DNA of 47,231 nt from Roseospira navarrensis (lineage in GTDB: Bacteria; Pseudomonadota; Alphaproteobacteria; Rhodospirillales; Rhodospirillaceae), in the NCBI RefSeq assembly GCF_009601025.1, contig NZ_WIVE01000035.1, positions 1 through 47,231 on the forward strand, written 5' to 3'. The notes beneath the pieces are model-generated. The model ran no database searches, had not been told where the DNA came from, and saw only the letters and a program-made list of their open reading frames with translations. The position numbers and the translations under genes are program-made. Positions 25,957 to 37,166 of this stretch are shown piece after piece (the stretch's first letter is position 1; the number at the start of each line of letters is the position of its first letter).

Positions 25957-27252
<1,296 letters not shown>

Positions 27253-27276
27253 GGTGCGAATCCTCCCGTTCTGAGT

Positions 27277-27299
27277 CGACCCGTTGTTTGTTTGGGTCG
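27277..27299. terminator. Short inverted repeat between acyltransferase and transhydrogenase genes
   Basis: CGACCC (27277-27282) and GGGTCG (27294-27299) flank an AT-richer 11-base loop. The stem is only 6 bp with no adjacent U-run on the minus strand. It could weaken read-through from the upstream acyltransferase or mark an operator of the transhydrogenase gene. Confidence 0.3.
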
Positions 27300-27332
27300 C
27301 ATGTTGTTTTGGGGGACCCGGCCTGGACGCGG

Positions 27333-28226
27333 TCAAGAGCGGGCGAGTGCCGCCTTGTCCGGGGTCTCGTCCGGCGCCGGGTCCGGCAGAGCCGGCGGGG
27401 GTGGCGCGTGCCCGGAGAGCATTTCGCCGACACCCGCCGACACCACCTGATGGCAGTGCCGGGCGACGGCCTTGCGTGATCCCAGGGTGGCGAGGTCCAC
27501 CGGCTCGTGGAAGATCACTTCGGCGGTGGCGTTGCCCAGGGCGAGCACCGCGAACAGGTGGCCGGCCAGGCTCATGTCGCCGTACCACGCATAGAACGAC
27601 CGCAGGCCGTAGCCGATGGGCAGGCCGTCCACGCGGGTATAGGCCAGCGAGACGGGCTGGACGACCATCGAGGGGGCGGCGTGGGGCGTGTCGGCGGTCT
27701 TGGGCACACCGCGCTTGCGGGGCGGTTCCGCCACGGCCAGCAGCGCGCTCTTGAACGGCAGCACGCGGTTGCCGTCGTTGCTGGTGCCTTCGGGGAACAG
27801 GATCAGCGGCTCGCCCTCGGCGAGGCGGCGGGCGATGTCGTCGCGGCCCTTGCCGGTGCTGGCCCGCTTGCGCTCGACGAACACGGTGCGGCCCAGGCGC
27901 GCGATCAGGCCGAACCCGGGCCAGGTGCCCACCTCGGACTTGGCCACGAAGCCGGCGTCGATCAGCGAGCCCAATACGACAATATCCAGATAAGACGTGT
28001 GGTTGGACACGATCAGCAGGGGCCGCCGCCGGGTGACCTTGCCCCGGATCACGCGGACGGACAGCCCGATGATGGCGGCGGTGCCGGCCCAGTACAGCCG
28101 CGCGACCGGGCGCGAGGGCAGCCGCAGCCCCAGAAGGGCGGCGTAGGGCGGCACCACCACGAGGGTCCACAGGAAGAACAGCGACAAGCGCCACACGGCG
28201 CGGATGGGGGAGGCGATGCCGGGCAT
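27333..28226 (-). CDS. PlsC-family acyltransferase, likely OlsA
   Basis: This 297-residue membrane-associated lysophospholipid-type acyltransferase has an N-terminal hydrophobic segment (LFFLWTLVVVPPYAALLGL), the catalytic NHTSYLD (His76, Asp81) and the substrate motif FPEGTS. It sits 65 bases downstream of an OlsB-like gene, the pair expected for ornithine lipid synthesis, where OlsA acylates lyso-ornithine lipid. It could instead be a plsC paralogue making phosphatidic acid. The start ATG at 28226 has GAGGA about 7 bases upstream; the frame extends to 28280 without support. The C-terminus is Pro/Ala-rich. Confidence 0.85.
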   Translation of the reverse strand: MPGIASPIRAVWRLSLFFLWTLVVVPPYAALLGLRLPSRPVARLYWAGTAAIIGLSVRVIRGKVTRRRPLLIVSNHTSYLDIVVLGSLIDAGFVAKSEVGTWPGFGLIARLGRTVFVERKRASTGKGRDDIARRLAEGEPLILFPEGTSNDGNRVLPFKSALLAVAEPPRKRGVPKTADTPHAAPSMVVQPVSLAYTRVDGLPIGYGLRSFYAWYGDMSLAGHLFAVLALGNATAEVIFHEPVDLATLGSRKAVARHCHQVVSAGVGEMLSGHAPPPPALPDPAPDETPDKAALARS

Positions 28227-28291
28227 GGGCGTCCTCTGCGAGGCTCGACACGGCCGGCCCGCCGTGACCGCGCCCCTCATGTCAACAGGCC

Positions 28292-29101
28292 CTAGAGGGG
28301 CGCGCCGGTGGGGACCGAGCGAGCGGTGCGGTCATAGTGCCGGAAGTACTTTTCCGCCACCAGGTCGGTCTTCACGATGACGCAGACATCCGTGGTGTTG
28401 AACTGTTCGTCCACGTAGGCGCCGTCTCCCACATACCCGCCCAGGCGCAGATAGCCCTTGATGAGCGGTGGCAGGCTGGCCAGCACGCGGCGGGCGTCCA
28501 GCGTTTCGGCCGGCACCAGGTTCATGGTCTGGTAGAACTGCGGCAGCACCACGGGGCGCATCTCCACCGGCGCCAGGTGATTGTGATGCAGGTAGCTGAG
28601 CGCCGCGGCGTGTTCGGTCAGATCGTTGCCGAGCAGGCTGGCGCAGCCGAACATCAGGCCCACGTCGTGGCGGAACACATAGGCCGCGATGCCGCGCCAC
28701 AGTTGCTGCATGGTATGGCGGTTGCGGTAGCGCATGTCCACGCACGACCGGCCCAGCTCCATGACCTCGCACGGCTGGTCCACGATGGCCGAGATGTCGT
28801 ACTCGGCCGCCGAATAGAACCGGCCGGCCCGGGCCGCGTGCTCGCGCCGCATCAGCCGATAGGTGCCGACCACCCGCTCCGGTCCGTCACCCAGCGAATG
28901 GTCGATCACCAGCAGGTGATCGGCGATGTCGTCGAAGGAATCGAAGTCGCGTTGGCAGGCCGCCGTCTCGGACGACGGGCGTGCGCCGCGCTCATTGTAG
29001 AAGATGCGGTATCGCAACGCCTGTGCGGCGTGGATCTCGTCCTCCGAATCGGCCAGCACGACGTCCAGGTCGCCCGCGCGCAAATCACCGAGAGAGCCCA
29101 T
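28292..29101 (-). CDS. OlsB-like GNAT acyltransferase
   Basis: This 269-residue protein of the hemolysin/OlsB-type GNAT family would transfer a 3-hydroxyacyl chain from acyl carrier protein to the alpha-amino group of ornithine. Typical blocks are ALRYRIFYNE near the N-terminus, RVVGTYRLM, VMELGRSCVD and LMFGCASL, and a late LPPLIKGYLRLGGYV. The gene precedes a PlsC-family acyltransferase. The order fur, GNAT, plsC recurs in alphaproteobacteria from memory, so the ornithine-lipid role is likely but not certain. The start is ATG at 29101. The 262-base gap to fur upstream may hold its promoter. Confidence 0.82.
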   Translation of the reverse strand: MGSLGDLRAGDLDVVLADSEDEIHAAQALRYRIFYNERGARPSSETAACQRDFDSFDDIADHLLVIDHSLGDGPERVVGTYRLMRREHAARAGRFYSAAEYDISAIVDQPCEVMELGRSCVDMRYRNRHTMQQLWRGIAAYVFRHDVGLMFGCASLLGNDLTEHAAALSYLHHNHLAPVEMRPVVLPQFYQTMNLVPAETLDARRVLASLPPLIKGYLRLGGYVGDGAYVDEQFNTTDVCVIVKTDLVAEKYFRHYDRTARSVPTGAPL

Positions 29102-29363
29102 GTCACTCCTTGCCTGAAAGCCTGCCCCGACCCCTGCCGGGCAGGGCCCGGTTCGTGGTCCGGGCCTGTGCGCTGCCGGCCGTCATCGTGCGGCCGTCCG
29201 TTCCATGCCCGGGTCCGGGCCGCGCACCGTCACGGTGGCGGGATGATGCCGGAGCAGGGTTCCCTGTTTCAAGACCATGACGGGTCACGGACCGTCACCA
29301 TGCGCGCCGACCGGGCGGCCGCGCGACCCGGCGGCAGGTGCGCTGGCGGACCGTCCGCACGCG

Positions 29364-29795
29364 TCAGGTGCCGTCATCGGACGTTCCATCCTTCAGGGCC
29401 AGGCCGTACAGTTCCAGCCGGTGCCCCTTCAACTCGTACCCCAGGGTCCGTGCGATCTCTTCCTGGAGGCGTTCGATGTCCGTGTTGCGGAACTCGATCA
29501 CGCGCCCGGTTTCCAGGTCGATCAGGTGATCGTGGTGATCGTCGGAGACCTCCTCGTAGCGGGCGCGACCATCCCGGAAGTCGTGCCGTTCAAGGATGTC
29601 GTTCTCCTCGAACAGGCGGACGGTGCGGTAAACCGTGGCGATGCTGATGCGCGGGTCGATCGCGGTGGCGCGACGATAGACCTCTTCCACGTCGGGGTGA
29701 TCCTCCGCCTCCGACAGGACCCGGGCAATGACACGCCGCTGCCCCGTCATCTTCATGCCCTTGTCGATGCACCGTTGCTCGATACGGGATGTCAT
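29364..29795 (-). CDS. fur: Fur-family metal-responsive repressor
   Basis: This 143-residue repressor has a winged helix (MTGQRRVIARVL, then SIATVYRTVRLFEE) and the regulatory metal site HHDH (87-90). The first structural zinc CxxC of E. coli Fur is absent; the equivalent positions are Asp93 and Thr96. That is usual for alphaproteobacterial Fur/Mur proteins. It senses Fe(II) or Mn(II), and which metal cannot be decided from sequence. Given the feoB operon and Fur-like site 15 kb away, iron control is plausible. The ATG at 29795 gives the family N-terminus, although no strong Shine-Dalgarno is visible. Confidence 0.93.
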   Translation of the reverse strand: MTSRIEQRCIDKGMKMTGQRRVIARVLSEAEDHPDVEEVYRRATAIDPRISIATVYRTVRLFEENDILERHDFRDGRARYEEVSDDHHDHLIDLETGRVIEFRNTDIERLQEEIARTLGYELKGHRLELYGLALKDGTSDDGT

Positions 29796-29935
29796 GGGCG
29801 GGCACAGCTCGATGGGTGGAACAGTGAGAACGGATATCTTAGGGGCGCGGGCCCAAAAAGGAAAGGCATGCGCCCGCGGGCGCGGGCCGGGCTTGACCCG
29901 CGCGCCGACAGATGGCCCTTGCGGCGCATCGTGTC

Positions 29936-29975
29936 AACAAAAACGGACCGCCCCGGGACAAGGGAACCGGGGCGG
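29936..29975 (-). terminator. Rho-independent terminator after mucR
   Basis: Read on the minus strand, the hairpin has arms CCGCCCCGG (29975-29967) and CCGGGGCGG (29956-29948) around a 10-base loop. A few bases later comes a run of five T (29943-29939). It lies about 50 bases beyond the mucR stop, in the correct orientation. Confidence 0.85.
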
Positions 29976-30028
29976 AGGGGAGCCCGGCGGCTGATGACCG
30001 GGTGGTCGGCGCAGGCGGCGACCGACCG

Positions 30029-30436
30029 CTATTGCCGTCGCGCGCGGGTGCCCAGTCCGATCTTCTTCGCCAGGGCGCTGCGGTGCTTGGCGTAGTTCGG
30101 CGCCACCATCGGATAGTCCGCCGGCAGGCCCCAGCGTTCCCGGTATTCCTCGGGCGTCATGTCGTAGGCGGTCTTGAGATGCCGCTTGAGCATCTTCAGA
30201 TGTTTGCCGTCCTCCAGGCAGACGATGTAATCGGGCTGGACCGATTTCTTGATGGGGACGGCGGGCTGGGGCGTCTCCGGCTGCTGTTGCGCCTTGCCGA
30301 TCCCGGAAAGGCTGCGATGCACGTCCTGGATCAGCGTGTTGAGGTCGGCGACCGCCACAGAATTGTTGCCGACGTGCGCGGCAACGATCTGAGCGGTCAA
30401 GCGAAGAACTTCCTTGTCTGCATCTGACGCGGACAT
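30029..30436 (-). CDS. mucR: MucR/Ros-family transcriptional regulator
   Basis: This 135-residue regulator has the MucR core: IKKSVQPDYIVCLEDGK, then MTPEEYRERWGLPADYPMV and APNYAKHRSALAKKIGLG. The N-terminal part (about 1-45) is the oligomerisation region. Of the usual C-x2-D-x9-H-x3-H zinc ligands, Cys73, Asp76 and His86 are present, but the last His is Ala90 (HLKTAYD). MucR proteins bind AT-rich DNA in an H-NS-like manner and often repress their own genes. The start at 30436 follows a leader of about 120 bases from a consensus-like promoter. A T-run terminator follows the gene. Confidence 0.93.
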   Translation of the reverse strand: MSASDADKEVLRLTAQIVAAHVGNNSVAVADLNTLIQDVHRSLSGIGKAQQQPETPQPAVPIKKSVQPDYIVCLEDGKHLKMLKRHLKTAYDMTPEEYRERWGLPADYPMVAPNYAKHRSALAKKIGLGTRARRQ

Positions 30437-30564
30437 AAACGCAGCCTTTCTTGATGTGACGAGAGTTGGCGAGGGCAGCCCTGGTGACGATATCCAGGGA
30501 GAATGGGCGGGGCAGGGGTTCTGTGCCTGTTTCGTTGGGGCGTAGTACGATTCGTTGGACGCCA

Positions 30565-30593
30565 ATTATAAGGCGCAAAATCAAGCTCGGCAA
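30565..30593 (-). promoter_or_regulatory. Sigma-70-type promoter for mucR
   Basis: On the minus strand a TTGCCG -35 (30593-30588) and a perfect TATAAT -10 (30570-30565) are 17 bases apart. Transcription would start near 30558, leaving a leader of about 120 bases. The leader contains a small hairpin (CCCTGG/CCAGGG, 30479-30499). The AT-rich -10 region is also a plausible MucR autoregulatory site. Confidence 0.65.
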
Positions 30594-30632
30594 GTGTTGA
30601 GAAAGGTGAGGAGACGAGGTTTGACACGGTCA

Positions 30633-30905
30633 ATGAGAAATGAGGGTCCCGTCACGGACCATGAAATTGACATCACGGGTGATGTCTGCCCCTTTACCTT
30701 TGTTAAAACGAAGCTGCTTGTTGAGCGAATGCAGTGTGGCGAGGTCGCGACGGTTCGTCTTAGGGGTCTGGAACCGCTGAAGAATGTGCCCCGCTCCATT
30801 CTGGAGCATGGCCACGAGATCATTTCCCTGGAAGCGGAGCCGGGCCAGGGCTCGGAAGGTATTCATCGGCTCGTCTTGAGGAAGACCGAAAACGCATGGG
30901 GTTGA
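30633..30905 (+). CDS. TusA/SirA-like sulfurtransferase-family protein
   Basis: This 90-residue protein has the fold signature ITGDVCPFTFVKTKLLVERM, with the active Cys followed by Pro, then GEVATVRLRGLEPLKNVPRS and a final beta strand GIHRLVLRK. TusA-family proteins relay persulfide sulfur for tRNA thiolation, molybdenum cofactor synthesis or sulfur metabolism. The usual CPxP is CPFT here, a change seen in some SirA-like subgroups. The ATG at 30633 was chosen; a TTG at 30621, 8 bases after GAGGAG, is an alternative. Codon use is visibly less GC-rich than in neighbouring genes. It is divergent from mucR. Confidence 0.82.
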   Translation: MRNEGPVTDHEIDITGDVCPFTFVKTKLLVERMQCGEVATVRLRGLEPLKNVPRSILEHGHEIISLEAEPGQGSEGIHRLVLRKTENAWG

Positions 30906-30950
30906 GTTCACGGCAATGAATTCAACGAAACTGGATCCCTGCGGTTGCAA

Positions 30951-31520
30951 TCAGGGCCGGGGTTCGTTCGCGGCGGGGTGGCTCTGTGACAGACTCCGGC
31001 ACATGGTGATCGCGTCCTGTGAGACGCCGTTTTCGTCATGGTAGTACCGGGGTCTGCGGCCGACCTGAGAGTACCCCAACCGAGCGTAGAACGTCTGCGC
31101 GGCGATATTGCGCTCGGCAACTTCAAGATGAACACGCTCGACCCCCGCCACGTCAAGGGTCTTTTCCCCTTCCTGGACCAGAGCCCGCGCCAGACCGTGC
31201 CGCCGCCAGCCGCCCGGCAGCACGCCCAGGGTCAGAATATCCGCGTCGAAGCCGACGGCCTGAACCAGCAGCAGGCCCACCGGGGTGTCCATGTCCGTCG
31301 CCTCCGTGTCGCCATCGGCCGGGGGGGGGTCCGGGGCCAGCGCCAGCCAGCCCCGCACGCCGGGCAGGGCGAGCACGTCCGCCATCTCGTCCGGGCGCCA
31401 GGGGCGATGCCAGGGCTGATCCCGGAAGCAGACGGCGTGCAGCGCCGCCAGCACGGCCGCATGGGCCGGCGTGGCGGGCTGGAGGCGGGGGCGCGGGGCC
31501 GCGCGTAAGGCCGGGGTCAT
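30951..31520 (-). CDS. rimI: GNAT acetyltransferase, likely RimI
   Basis: This 189-residue GNAT-fold protein probably acetylates the N-terminal alanine of ribosomal protein S18. It has the acetyl-CoA motif GVLPGGWRRHGLARALV and downstream VHLEVAERNIAAQTFYARLGY, with a final RPRYYHDENG as in RimI. The start codon overlaps the tsaB stop (ATGA, 31517-31520), and tsaB-rimI pairing is common in proteobacteria. A low-complexity insert (about residues 60-80) makes it somewhat longer than the usual 150 residues. Confidence 0.9.
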   Translation of the reverse strand: MTPALRAAPRPRLQPATPAHAAVLAALHAVCFRDQPWHRPWRPDEMADVLALPGVRGWLALAPDPPPADGDTEATDMDTPVGLLLVQAVGFDADILTLGVLPGGWRRHGLARALVQEGEKTLDVAGVERVHLEVAERNIAAQTFYARLGYSQVGRRPRYYHDENGVSQDAITMCRSLSQSHPAANEPRP

Positions 31521-32224
31521 GCGGGACCCGAGGCCGGCGCCCGGGCGTTGGGCGGGGGCAGGGTGGCGTCCGGCGGCCGGATGTAGAGCGGTCGGGGCGG
31601 CACGGTCTCCGCGCCGGGGGCCGAGACCAGCGCGGCCAGTATGGCGGGCGCGGGCGGGCGCGCGGGGTCGGGGGCCTCGACCCACTCCGGCGGCAGGGGC
31701 CGGGGCAGCAGGGCCGAGCCGTCGCCCGTGATTCGGCCCGGCCCGTCCGGGAGCCGGTCCGCGACGGCCTCCGGCGCCACCGAGACGGGCGCGCCGCGCG
31801 GCGTTCCGTCCGCGTTGAAGACCTGAAGGTAGACCTCGGCCCGCCGGGCATCGAGGACCACGGCGATCGGCACTCCTGAGGACTCCGACGGGGCGCGCGC
31901 CATGGCGGCCAGAACCGCCGTGGTGGTCGCGCCCAGCACCGGGCAGCCCACCGCGAGCCCCAGCCCGCGCGCGAAGGCCAGGCCCACGCGCAGCCCGGTG
32001 AAGCTGCCGGGACCGACCGTCACCGCGACCGCGCCCAGTTCCGCGAGACCGACCCCGGCGGCCCGCGCCACCCGGTCCACCATGGGGGCCAGGGCCTCGG
32101 CGTGGCCGTGCGCCATGGCCTGGGTCTCCTCGGCGAGAACGGTCCCGGCCCGCCACAGGCAGACGCTGCAGGCCCCCGCCGCGGTGTCCAGCGCGAGAAC
32201 AGGCCCATCGCCCGGCGCGCTCAC
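31517..32224 (-). CDS. tsaB: tRNA N6-threonylcarbamoyladenosine complex subunit TsaB
   Basis: TsaB pairs with TsaD in the complex that adds threonylcarbamoyl to A37 of ANN-decoding tRNAs. The 235-residue product has the ASKHA start VLALDTAAGACSVCLW, HAEALAPMVDRV and the strongly conserved VTVGPGSFTGLRVGLAFARG. Later come VLDARRAEVYLQVF and a C-terminal PLYIRPPDA. The start is GTG at 32224, overlapping the end of the dipeptidase gene (GTGA). It is coupled to rimI downstream. Confidence 0.94.
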   Translation of the reverse strand: MSAPGDGPVLALDTAAGACSVCLWRAGTVLAEETQAMAHGHAEALAPMVDRVARAAGVGLAELGAVAVTVGPGSFTGLRVGLAFARGLGLAVGCPVLGATTTAVLAAMARAPSESSGVPIAVVLDARRAEVYLQVFNADGTPRGAPVSVAPEAVADRLPDGPGRITGDGSALLPRPLPPEWVEAPDPARPPAPAILAALVSAPGAETVPPRPLYIRPPDATLPPPNARAPASGPA

Positions 32225-32790
32225 GGGGTGGCGCCCGGCATCATGCGGGTGCCGGCGGCGGCGTCCGTCAGCACCGGATAGCGGCCGCGCGGCCGGAACA
32301 CCTGGTAATGCCACCATTCATTTCGGTAGAAGTCCCAGTCCGCCGCCGTCATCAGGCCCAGCAGCAGGGCGCGGTTGCGCTGCGCCTCGACCGAGACATG
32401 CAGGTCGCCGTGATGGGACTCCGGCACCATGGCATCGAAGCCCGTGCCCATCTCCAGCGGTTCGCCCGACAGGGCATCGACCAGCGTCAGGTCCACGGCC
32501 GCGCCCATGGAATGCGGCGAGCCCCGGCGCGGATCGGCCAGGAACGCGGGATCGGGGCTGGCCTCCCACAATTTCCATTGCGCCTCGGCCGGGCGGAAGG
32601 CGTCGAACACCCGCAACCGCAGCCCCAGCGGCCGCGCCAGCGCCACCGCGCGCGCCAGCAGCGCGGCGGCGTCCGGGTGCAGGTAGCAGGCCGCCCGGCC
32701 ATAGATCGGGCGGCCCGTGATGTTGTCGGCGGTGGCGTAGCGGAGGTCCAACTCCAGATCGTAGGACTCCGGCGTGATCTCGATCAGCAT
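32221..32790 (-). CDS. D-alanyl-D-alanine dipeptidase (VanX/DdpX family)
   Basis: This zinc dipeptidase cleaves D-Ala-D-Ala. The 189-residue protein has all the VanX active-site features: the transition-state Arg66 in FDAFRPAEAQ, SPHSMGAAVD with zinc ligands His93 and Asp100, and EWWH with catalytic Glu158 and ligand His161. There is no signal peptide, so it is cytoplasmic. No vanA- or vanH-like genes are nearby, so a role in recycling D-Ala-D-Ala, as proposed for E. coli DdpX, is more likely than antibiotic resistance. The stop overlaps the tsaB start, and the next upstream gene is 23 bases away, so all four genes look like one operon. Confidence 0.92.
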   Translation of the reverse strand: MLIEITPESYDLELDLRYATADNITGRPIYGRAACYLHPDAAALLARAVALARPLGLRLRVFDAFRPAEAQWKLWEASPDPAFLADPRRGSPHSMGAAVDLTLVDALSGEPLEMGTGFDAMVPESHHGDLHVSVEAQRNRALLLGLMTAADWDFYRNEWWHYQVFRPRGRYPVLTDAAAGTRMMPGATP

Positions 32791-32813
32791 GGCGGATGAC
32801 GTGGCGCGTTCTC

Positions 32814-33416
32814 CTAGAAATCCTTCAGGCCGGCGATGTCCATCGCCTCGAAATAGGCCGTCTTGTCCTCCACCGAGGCCGAGCCCGAGACCTGCACCAG
32901 GATTCGGTTGTTCACCAGCGCCTGAAGCTCCCCATCGTTGGTGACGATGACCTTTTCGCGGCCGATGCGCTTGATGGAGCCCATGGCGCCCATGGCGGCG
33001 GGGTTGGCGAACATGGCGCCCATGGCGGCGATCATCGGGTTGTCGGCCACAAGCTGGATGTCCACCGTGTCGCTGCCGCGGGTATAGGTCGCGCCGGCGG
33101 TCTGGCCGCCGCCCATCATGGCGGCGCCCATGGCCTGGGTCTCGCCGTCCTCGCGCGTCCACCCGGACATGGCGGGCGGCAGGAACCCGGCGAGGCCCTC
33201 GGCCTTCATCTGCGCCAGAAGCTGGGCGGCGAAGTCCAGTTCCTCCTTGGCCAGATCGACGTCGCCGGCGCGGTAGGCGTCCAGCGCGGCGGTGATGGAG
33301 TCCTCGATCTCGTCGGCGTGGGCCGGCGCGGGCAGACCGATGGAGACGGCCACGGCCAGGGTGCCGGCGGCGGCCAGGGTGGCGAAGGGCGAAGCACTGC
33401 GGGTCCTGTGAACCAT
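32814..33416 (-). CDS. Exported protein of unknown function
   Basis: The product is 200 residues. A signal peptide (LAAAGTLAVAVSIGLPAPAHA) is followed by IEDSITAALDAYRAGDVDLA, a TPR-like helical stretch. Then comes a Met/Gly/Ala-rich region (AMGAAMMGGGQTAG and NPMIAAMGAMFANPAAMGAM, about residues 100-150) and a beta-rich end (VIVTNDGELQALVNNRIL). I do not assign a family. GGGAGG lies 6 bases before the ATG at 33416. It is the first gene of the dipeptidase-tsaB-rimI operon. The Met-rich part might contact metal or membrane, but this is speculation. Confidence 0.75.
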   Translation of the reverse strand: MVHRTRSASPFATLAAAGTLAVAVSIGLPAPAHADEIEDSITAALDAYRAGDVDLAKEELDFAAQLLAQMKAEGLAGFLPPAMSGWTREDGETQAMGAAMMGGGQTAGATYTRGSDTVDIQLVADNPMIAAMGAMFANPAAMGAMGSIKRIGREKVIVTNDGELQALVNNRILVQVSGSASVEDKTAYFEAMDIAGLKDF

Positions 33417-33550
33417 GTGGGGCCTCCCATGGGCGTGACCGGGGGCAGCGGCCCGGGACGGCCGGCTGCTCTGCGGAAGCATCGTCCGGGGGTCGCACAC
33501 CGTCAAGCGCGGGCAAGCGCGCCGGCGGGCTCGGGCGTGTGCAGTTTCTG

Positions 33551-33579
33551 TTGCGGCGTCCGGACCCGGTTCTTATATA
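33551..33579 (+). promoter_or_regulatory. Candidate dnaK promoter
   Basis: TTGCGG (33551-33556) and TATATA (33574-33579) are 17 bases apart, about 135 bases before dnaK. The preceding TGTTG and the AT-rich -10 could also serve an RpoH (sigma-32) holoenzyme, which controls dnaKJ in alphaproteobacteria. The -10 lacks the full CCCCAT of the enterobacterial consensus. No CIRCE element was seen. Confidence 0.5.
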
Positions 33580-33713
33580 GCGGCCAATTCGCCCGTCCCC
33601 CGGCCCGCCGGGATCGGGATCTTGAACCTCAAAACGCAGACCCACATCCCCTCCCGGGACTCGCCGCGGTGCCTGATGGGGCCGCCGCGTTTCGCCAGAA
33701 TGGAGACTGACCT

Positions 33714-35645
<1,932 letters not shown>

Positions 35646-35664
35646 GCCCGTCTGACCGACGCTT

Positions 35665-35709
35665 CGGGCCGCCATTCGCAGCGCCGCCGCGCGACCGGAT
35701 GGCGGCCCG
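35665..35709 (+). promoter_or_regulatory. Intercistronic inverted repeat between dnaK and dnaJ
   Basis: CGGGCCGCCAT (35665-35675) pairs perfectly with ATGGCGGCCCG (35699-35709) around a 23-base loop. Such a stem after dnaK could stabilise the dnaK message or partly terminate, lowering dnaJ expression relative to dnaK. No U-run follows. Confidence 0.55.
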
Positions 35710-35799
35710 TTGCCGTCGCGAACGAAGGATGCGCCCGGGTCGCTCGCGGGCCGGCGCATGCCAGGGACGACGCACAGCGCGCCGGAGGGGCCAGAAGCC

Positions 35800-36945
35800 A
35801 TGAGCAAGCGGGATTACTATGACGTCCTTGGCGTCGAGAAGTCGGCCGGGGCCGACGATCTGAAGCGGGCGTATCGCAAGCTCGCGATGAAGTATCACCC
35901 GGACCGAAATCCGGACGACACGGACGCCGAACAGAAGTTCAAGGAGCTCAACGAAGCCTATGAGGTCCTGAAGGACGACCAGAAGCGGGCCGCCTACGAC
36001 CGCTTCGGCCACGCCGCGTTCGAGGGCGGCGGCGGCGGAGCCGGCGGGTTCCAGGGCTTCTCGGGCGCCGGCGGCTTCGCCGACATCTTCGAGGAAATGT
36101 TCGGCGAATTCATGGGCGGCGGCGGCCGGCGCGGCGGCGGCGGCCGGGCCAACACCCGGGGCGCCGACCTGCGCTACAACATGGAAATCTCGCTGGAGGA
36201 GGCGTTCGCGGGCAAGAAATCCGCGATCCAGGTGCCCACCTCCGTCACCTGCGAGACCTGCGACGGCAACGGCGCCAAGGCCGGCACCCAGCCCAAGGCG
36301 TGCTCCACCTGCGGCGGCGTGGGCCGGGTGCGCGCCCAGCAGGGCTTTTTCACCATCGAGCGGACCTGCCCGGCCTGTCACGGCCAGGGCAAGGTGATTG
36401 CCGATCCCTGCGGCGATTGCGGCGGGGCCGGGCGCGTGCGTCGGGATAAAACCCTGGAGGTCACCATCCCCGCCGGGGTCGAGGACGGCACCCGCATCCG
36501 TCTGGCGGGCGAGGGCGAGGCCGGCCTGCGCGGCGGACCGCCGGGGGACCTGTACATATTCCTGTCCGTGGCTCCGCACCGTCTGTTCCAGCGCGACGGC
36601 GCCAACATCCAGTGCCGCGTGCCCATTCCGATGACCACGGCGGCGCTGGGCGGGTCCATCGAGGTGCCGTCCATCGACGGTGGCCGCGCCAAGGTCACGA
36701 TCCCCGCCGGCACCCAGACGGGCAACCAGTTCCGCCTGCGCGGCAAGGGCATGAGCGTGCTGCGCTCCAGCGCGCGCGGCGACATGTTCATTCAGGCCGT
36801 GGTCGAGACCCCCATGAACCTGAACAAGCGGCAGAAGGAGCTTCTTGAGGAGTTCGCCAAGGAAAGCGGCGATCACTCCACCAGTCCCGAAAGCCACGGC
36901 TTCTTCAAGAAGGTCAAGGAGTTCTTCGAGGACCTGACGGAGTAG
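35800..36945 (+). CDS. dnaJ: Chaperone DnaJ
   Basis: DnaJ is the Hsp40 co-chaperone that delivers clients to DnaK and stimulates its ATPase. The 381-residue protein has an N-terminal J domain with the HPD motif (YHPDRNPDD), a Gly/Phe-rich linker (about 75-125), and four CxxCxGxG zinc repeats ([32 protein letters not shown]). The C-terminal client-binding domains follow, so it is a complete type I DnaJ. The ATG at 35800 begins the J domain ([12 protein letters not shown]). A strong hairpin follows the gene. Confidence 0.98.
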   Translation: MSKRDYYDVLGVEKSAGADDLKRAYRKLAMKYHPDRNPDDTDAEQKFKELNEAYEVLKDDQKRAAYDRFGHAAFEGGGGGAGGFQGFSGAGGFADIFEEMFGEFMGGGGRRGGGGRANTRGADLRYNMEISLEEAFAGKKSAIQVPTSVTCETCDGNGAKAGTQPKACSTCGGVGRVRAQQGFFTIERTCPACHGQGKVIADPCGDCGGAGRVRRDKTLEVTIPAGVEDGTRIRLAGEGEAGLRGGPPGDLYIFLSVAPHRLFQRDGANIQCRVPIPMTTAALGGSIEVPSIDGGRAKVTIPAGTQTGNQFRLRGKGMSVLRSSARGDMFIQAVVETPMNLNKRQKELLEEFAKESGDHSTSPESHGFFKKVKEFFEDLTE

Positions 36946-36977
36946 GCCGATCAGGCACGGCAAAGGGATCAAGGATC

Positions 36978-37005
36978 AGGGCCGCGACCGGCGTGTCGCG
37001 GCCCT
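36978..37005 (+). terminator. Terminator hairpin after dnaJ
   Basis: AGGGCCGCGAC (36978-36988) pairs exactly with GTCGCGGCCCT (36995-37005) around CGGCGT, giving an 11-bp stem about 30 bases after the dnaJ stop. Only a short pyrimidine tail (TTCGC) follows, as is common in GC-rich alphaproteobacteria. Confidence 0.72.
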
Positions 37006-37166
37006 TCGCGCATGTCCCCTGCGCCCCATGGCCGGACCGCCCCCGAATGTCCGACCGGGTGCCACAGTTTTCTTGCCATCCTTGCGAACCGATGGTCTGG
37101 TTGTGCCCAGCGATCCGGGCGGCCGACCGTGGGCGGTCGGGCCTTGAACCGGCAGGGGGGCACCGC

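Noticed and set aside
32221-32790. Vancomycin-resistance cluster
   Set aside because: The dipeptidase is VanX-like, but no VanA-type ligase, VanH or VanRS homologue is nearby.
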